A program made the position numbers and the translations under genes. Shown here in pieces: positions 5,955-8,215 of a stretch of 8,215 nucleotides of DNA. The notes below the pieces were generated by a model. It was not told the DNA's origin and did not search any database. It saw only the letters and a program-made list of their open reading frames with translations. Source of the DNA: Flavobacteriales bacterium. Lineage in GTDB: Bacteria > Bacteroidota > Bacteroidia > Flavobacteriales > UA16. The stretch's first letter is position 1; every line of letters begins with the position of its first letter. The stretch is taken from assembly GCA_002683735.1 (NCBI GenBank), contig NYTZ01000016.1, positions 1-8,215 of the forward strand. Reading direction: 5' to 3'.

Positions 5955-8215
5955 ATGCCCCTGCGTTCATTTTTCTCCTGTGTGTTGCTCTTGGGTTGGA
6001 GCATTGGCAGCATTAGCATGCATGCGCAGATTCCGACAGGTACCTGGCAGGATCAGGCCAACTTCACGCGCTGTGTGGATGTGGCGGTGGCGCCGGAAGG
6101 ACCTGTGGCCTTGGTGGCAGCTGAGACTGCGGTGTTTGTCCTCACCTTGGATGAGGGGGGAGAGCCCACCGGGGAGTTGCAGCGTTTCGGCAAGGCGGAA
6201 GGCCTAAGCAGGGCAGACATTGCCGCGGTGGCTTTGGCGCCCGAGTGGGGTTGGGCCGTGGTGGCCCATGCAGAAGGCACGTTTGACCTGGTGGCCTTGG
6301 ATGCCGATGGCACGTTGACCGATGTGGTGTCCGTGACCGACCTCTCCGAAGCGGACTTGCTCGGGGACAAGCGTCCGAGGCGCCTTGTGGTGTCCGAGGA
6401 CCGATTGCTGTTGTGCACCGACATCGGCGTGGTGGAATTCGATTTGGTGAAAGTCGAAGTCCGGGATACTTGGAAATTGGAGGCGGCCGGCAGCCTGCTG
6501 CCAGTGCGATCGGCTGCGCGGGTTGGCGATCAGTGGTGGGTGGCCACACCCGACGGACTGTGGTCGGCCCCCGTGTCTGCTCCATTTCTCGGGAATCCGG
6601 CGACTTGGACACAAGAGGCTGCCCTCGATGCGCTTGGGGCGGTGGACCTCACGGACCTCGTGTCCATGCCGTCCGGAGATTTGGTGGTGCTCGAGAACAG
6701 GTCGGGGGCCGACGCCATTTGGCACCGTGATGCCGGTGGAGTGTGGGAGGAGTGGACTGTCGGCATGGAAGAGGAGTGGCGTCGGCTCACCACGGATGGC
6801 ACACATGTCTGGGCATCTACGCCGTTTGGCTTGATGGAGTGGGATGCCGCAGGAGAGCCGGTGGTTCAGGTGGGTCAGGTCGGCAATGTGTTCCTGCAAC
6901 CCCGCGGCATCGCTTCTTCCGGCAATGGTGTGTGGCTTGCCAATGCGCATTCCGGCGTGCTCCGCATCGAATCAGGCGGCGCTGCATTTGACGGTCCGCT
7001 GGCACCGATCGGCCCCCGCTCCAATGCGGCCTTCCGCGTGGATGCTTGGAACGAGGTGCTCTGGGTGGCTACCGGAGGCACGGATGCAGCGGGGGTTCCG
7101 CTGTTCAGGCGTGAAGGATTCAGCGGCCGAAAAGGAAACTGGTGGCGGCGCATCGCCCCTCCGGCCGGGGTTGCGGGCGCCGACGGTGTGCAGGACCCTA
7201 TGGATGTGAGCATCGACCCGACCGATCCGGAACGGGCGGTGTTTGGCAGCTTGGAAGAGGGGCTCATCGAGATCATCGGGCAGGAGGTCGTCCAGTATTG
7301 GAACCCGGAGAACTGTCCTTTGGAGTGGAATGTGAATTGGAGCACCCCTCGGTGCGCCGTCCCGGCTTTGGACTTCGACCGTTTGGGCAACCTATGGGTG
7401 GCCAATGAGGGCACGGAGTACCCCCTGAAGATGCTCGATGCACAAGGAGAATGGCATGTATTCGGTCTCGAAGGGCTGGATGTTTCGACGAGGATCACCC
7501 GCGTGTTTGCAACCCAATCGGACCAGGTGTGGCTGTTGCTTGGAGATGGCGAAGGGGTGGCGGTCATCGCCACGGGAGGCACGCCTTCGGACCCGACAGA
7601 CGATGACATTCGATTTTTGGGCCAGGCCGAAGGTCAAGGAGGATTGCCGAGCTCATTTGTGTACGCCGTCGAAGAGGATTTGGACGGGGAGATTTGGTTG
7701 GGCACCCTGCAGGGCCCAGCCGTGTTCTATCAGCCTTCCGGATTGTTTTCCCCGGACCCCATTGACGCCCAGCAGATTTTGATTGAGCAGGATGGAAACT
7801 TCCAATTCCTGCTGGAGACGGAAACGGTCCAGGACATCGCCCTCGACGGCGGGAACCGGAAGTGGCTGGCCACGGTCAACAATGGGGTGTTCCTGTTCTC
7901 CCCGGACGGCCGGGAACAGGAGGCGCACTTCACCGCGTCGAACAGCCCGCTCCCCGCGGATGAAGTCTATGACATCGCCATCGACCAGGCGAGTGGCGTG
8001 GTCTTTTTTGCCACCGCCAATGGCATCACGTCGTTTCGGGGTACGGCAACCAACTTCATGCCGGAGCTGGGGTCCGGTTCCCTCGCGATTTTCCCGAATC
8101 CATGGCGGCCGGAATATGCCCCTCTTGTCACCATTGATGGCCTGGCTTTTGGGAGCGAGGTGCACATCTTGGATTCAGGTGGGCGCCGGGTCCGACAGCT
8201 TGAAAGTGACGGGGG
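5955..8215 (+). CDS. porZ: PorZ-like type IX secretion surface protein (3' end cut by window)
   Basis: The frame is open from the ATG at 5955 to the right edge without a stop, giving 753 visible residues. The first 25 residues are a signal peptide: MPLRS, a hydrophobic core, then SMHA before Gln-Ile-Pro. The body consists of beta-propeller blades, visible as repeated strands of the form '[VIL]W[VL][AG]T..G[LV]': WWVATPDGLW (194), VWASTPFGLMEW (285), VWLANAHSGVLRI (326), LWVATGG (369), LWVANEG (480), IWLGTLQG (580), KWLATVNNGVFLF (636) and VFFATANGITSF (683). From about residue 705 a C-terminal beta-sandwich begins with SLAIFPNPWRPEYAP (FPNPW at 713-717), followed by VTIDGLAFGSEVHI. Signal peptide, two-component-regulator-type propellers and an 'FPNP.RP' C-terminal domain are the architecture of PorZ. 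PorZ is a surface component of the type IX secretion system that in Porphyromonas gingivalis takes part in attaching anionic LPS to secreted cargo. P. gingivalis PorZ is about 776 residues, so about 40 residues are probably missing here. A different T9SS-cargo propeller protein is the main alternative. Confidence 0.82.
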   Translation, partial: MPLRSFFSCVLLLGWSIGSISMHAQIPTGTWQDQANFTRCVDVAVAPEGPVALVAAETAVFVLTLDEGGEPTGELQRFGKAEGLSRADIAAVALAPEWGWAVVAHAEGTFDLVALDADGTLTDVVSVTDLSEADLLGDKRPRRLVVSEDRLLLCTDIGVVEFDLVKVEVRDTWKLEAAGSLLPVRSAARVGDQWWVATPDGLWSAPVSAPFLGNPATWTQEAALDALGAVDLTDLVSMPSGDLVVLENRSGADAIWHRDAGGVWEEWTVGMEEEWRRLTTDGTHVWASTPFGLMEWDAAGEPVVQVGQVGNVFLQPRGIASSGNGVWLANAHSGVLRIESGGAAFDGPLAPIGPRSNAAFRVDAWNEVLWVATGGTDAAGVPLFRREGFSGRKGNWWRRIAPPAGVAGADGVQDPMDVSIDPTDPERAVFGSLEEGLIEIIGQEVVQYWNPENCPLEWNVNWSTPRCAVPALDFDRLGNLWVANEGTEYPLKMLDAQGEWHVFGLEGLDVSTRITRVFATQSDQVWLLLGDGEGVAVIATGGTPSDPTDDDIRFLGQAEGQGGLPSSFVYAVEEDLDGEIWLGTLQGPAVFYQPSGLFSPDPIDAQQILIEQDGNFQFLLETETVQDIALDGGNRKWLATVNNGVFLFSPDGREQEAHFTASNSPLPADEVYDIAIDQASGVVFFATANGITSFRGTATNFMPELGSGSLAIFPNPWRPEYAPLVTIDGLAFGSEVHILDSGGRRVRQLESDG

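Noticed and set aside
6204..6950. Minus-strand frames of up to 248 codons across the porZ-like gene, and similar ones at 6875-7609 and 7653-8165
   Set aside because: The plus-strand frame from 5955 is open for over 2.2 kb, with a signal peptide and regular propeller repeats. The minus-strand frames are its shadows.

Overview
The window looks like a chromosomal housekeeping segment from a GC-rich member of the Bacteroidota. Three things support this. There is a porZ-type gene of the type IX secretion system, which is confined to that phylum. IF-2 and NusA have the phylum's style: an IF-2 linker with 'VVGK[VI][DE]L' repeats and a short NusA tail. No recognisable Shine-Dalgarno sequence precedes any of the starts I examined. 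Genus-level placement is not possible from this sequence.

Layout. The left two thirds is a minus-strand operon in the conserved order rimP (4515-4985), nusA (3283-4515), infB (469-3231). rimP and nusA overlap by one base (TAATG) and nusA and infB are 51 bp apart. Four bases after the infB stop, a GTG opens the N-terminus of a class I/II aminotransferase (methionine/kynurenine aminotransferase type). That reading frame switches after about 60 codons into what looks like the C-terminal motif of a SpoU/TrmH-family RNA 2'-O-methyltransferase, then stops at 192. The switch falls in a 12-base stretch encoding Pro-Met-Ala-Gly, which both families share at that point, so this is either a real deletion/recombination junction or an assembly or amplification chimera. 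Bases 1-191, beyond the junction, hold no gene I can identify.

The 148-bp divergent region between rimP and the next gene (4986-5133) carries a strong intrinsic-terminator-like hairpin with a T-tract. It is oriented to act on transcripts entering rimP, so it is a candidate attenuator of the NusA operon. To the right, on the plus strand, are a small AlbA_2 (Schlafen-type) nucleic-acid-binding-domain protein (5134-5898) and a secreted beta-propeller protein of the PorZ type (from 5955, running off the right edge).

How the genes relate: rimP (30S maturation), nusA (elongation, termination and antitermination) and infB (initiation) form the classic transcription-translation operon. PorZ works at the cell surface in type IX secretion. 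The role of the AlbA_2 protein is unknown. The two most useful items for follow-up are the chimeric frame at 192-464 and the leader hairpin at 5011-5038.
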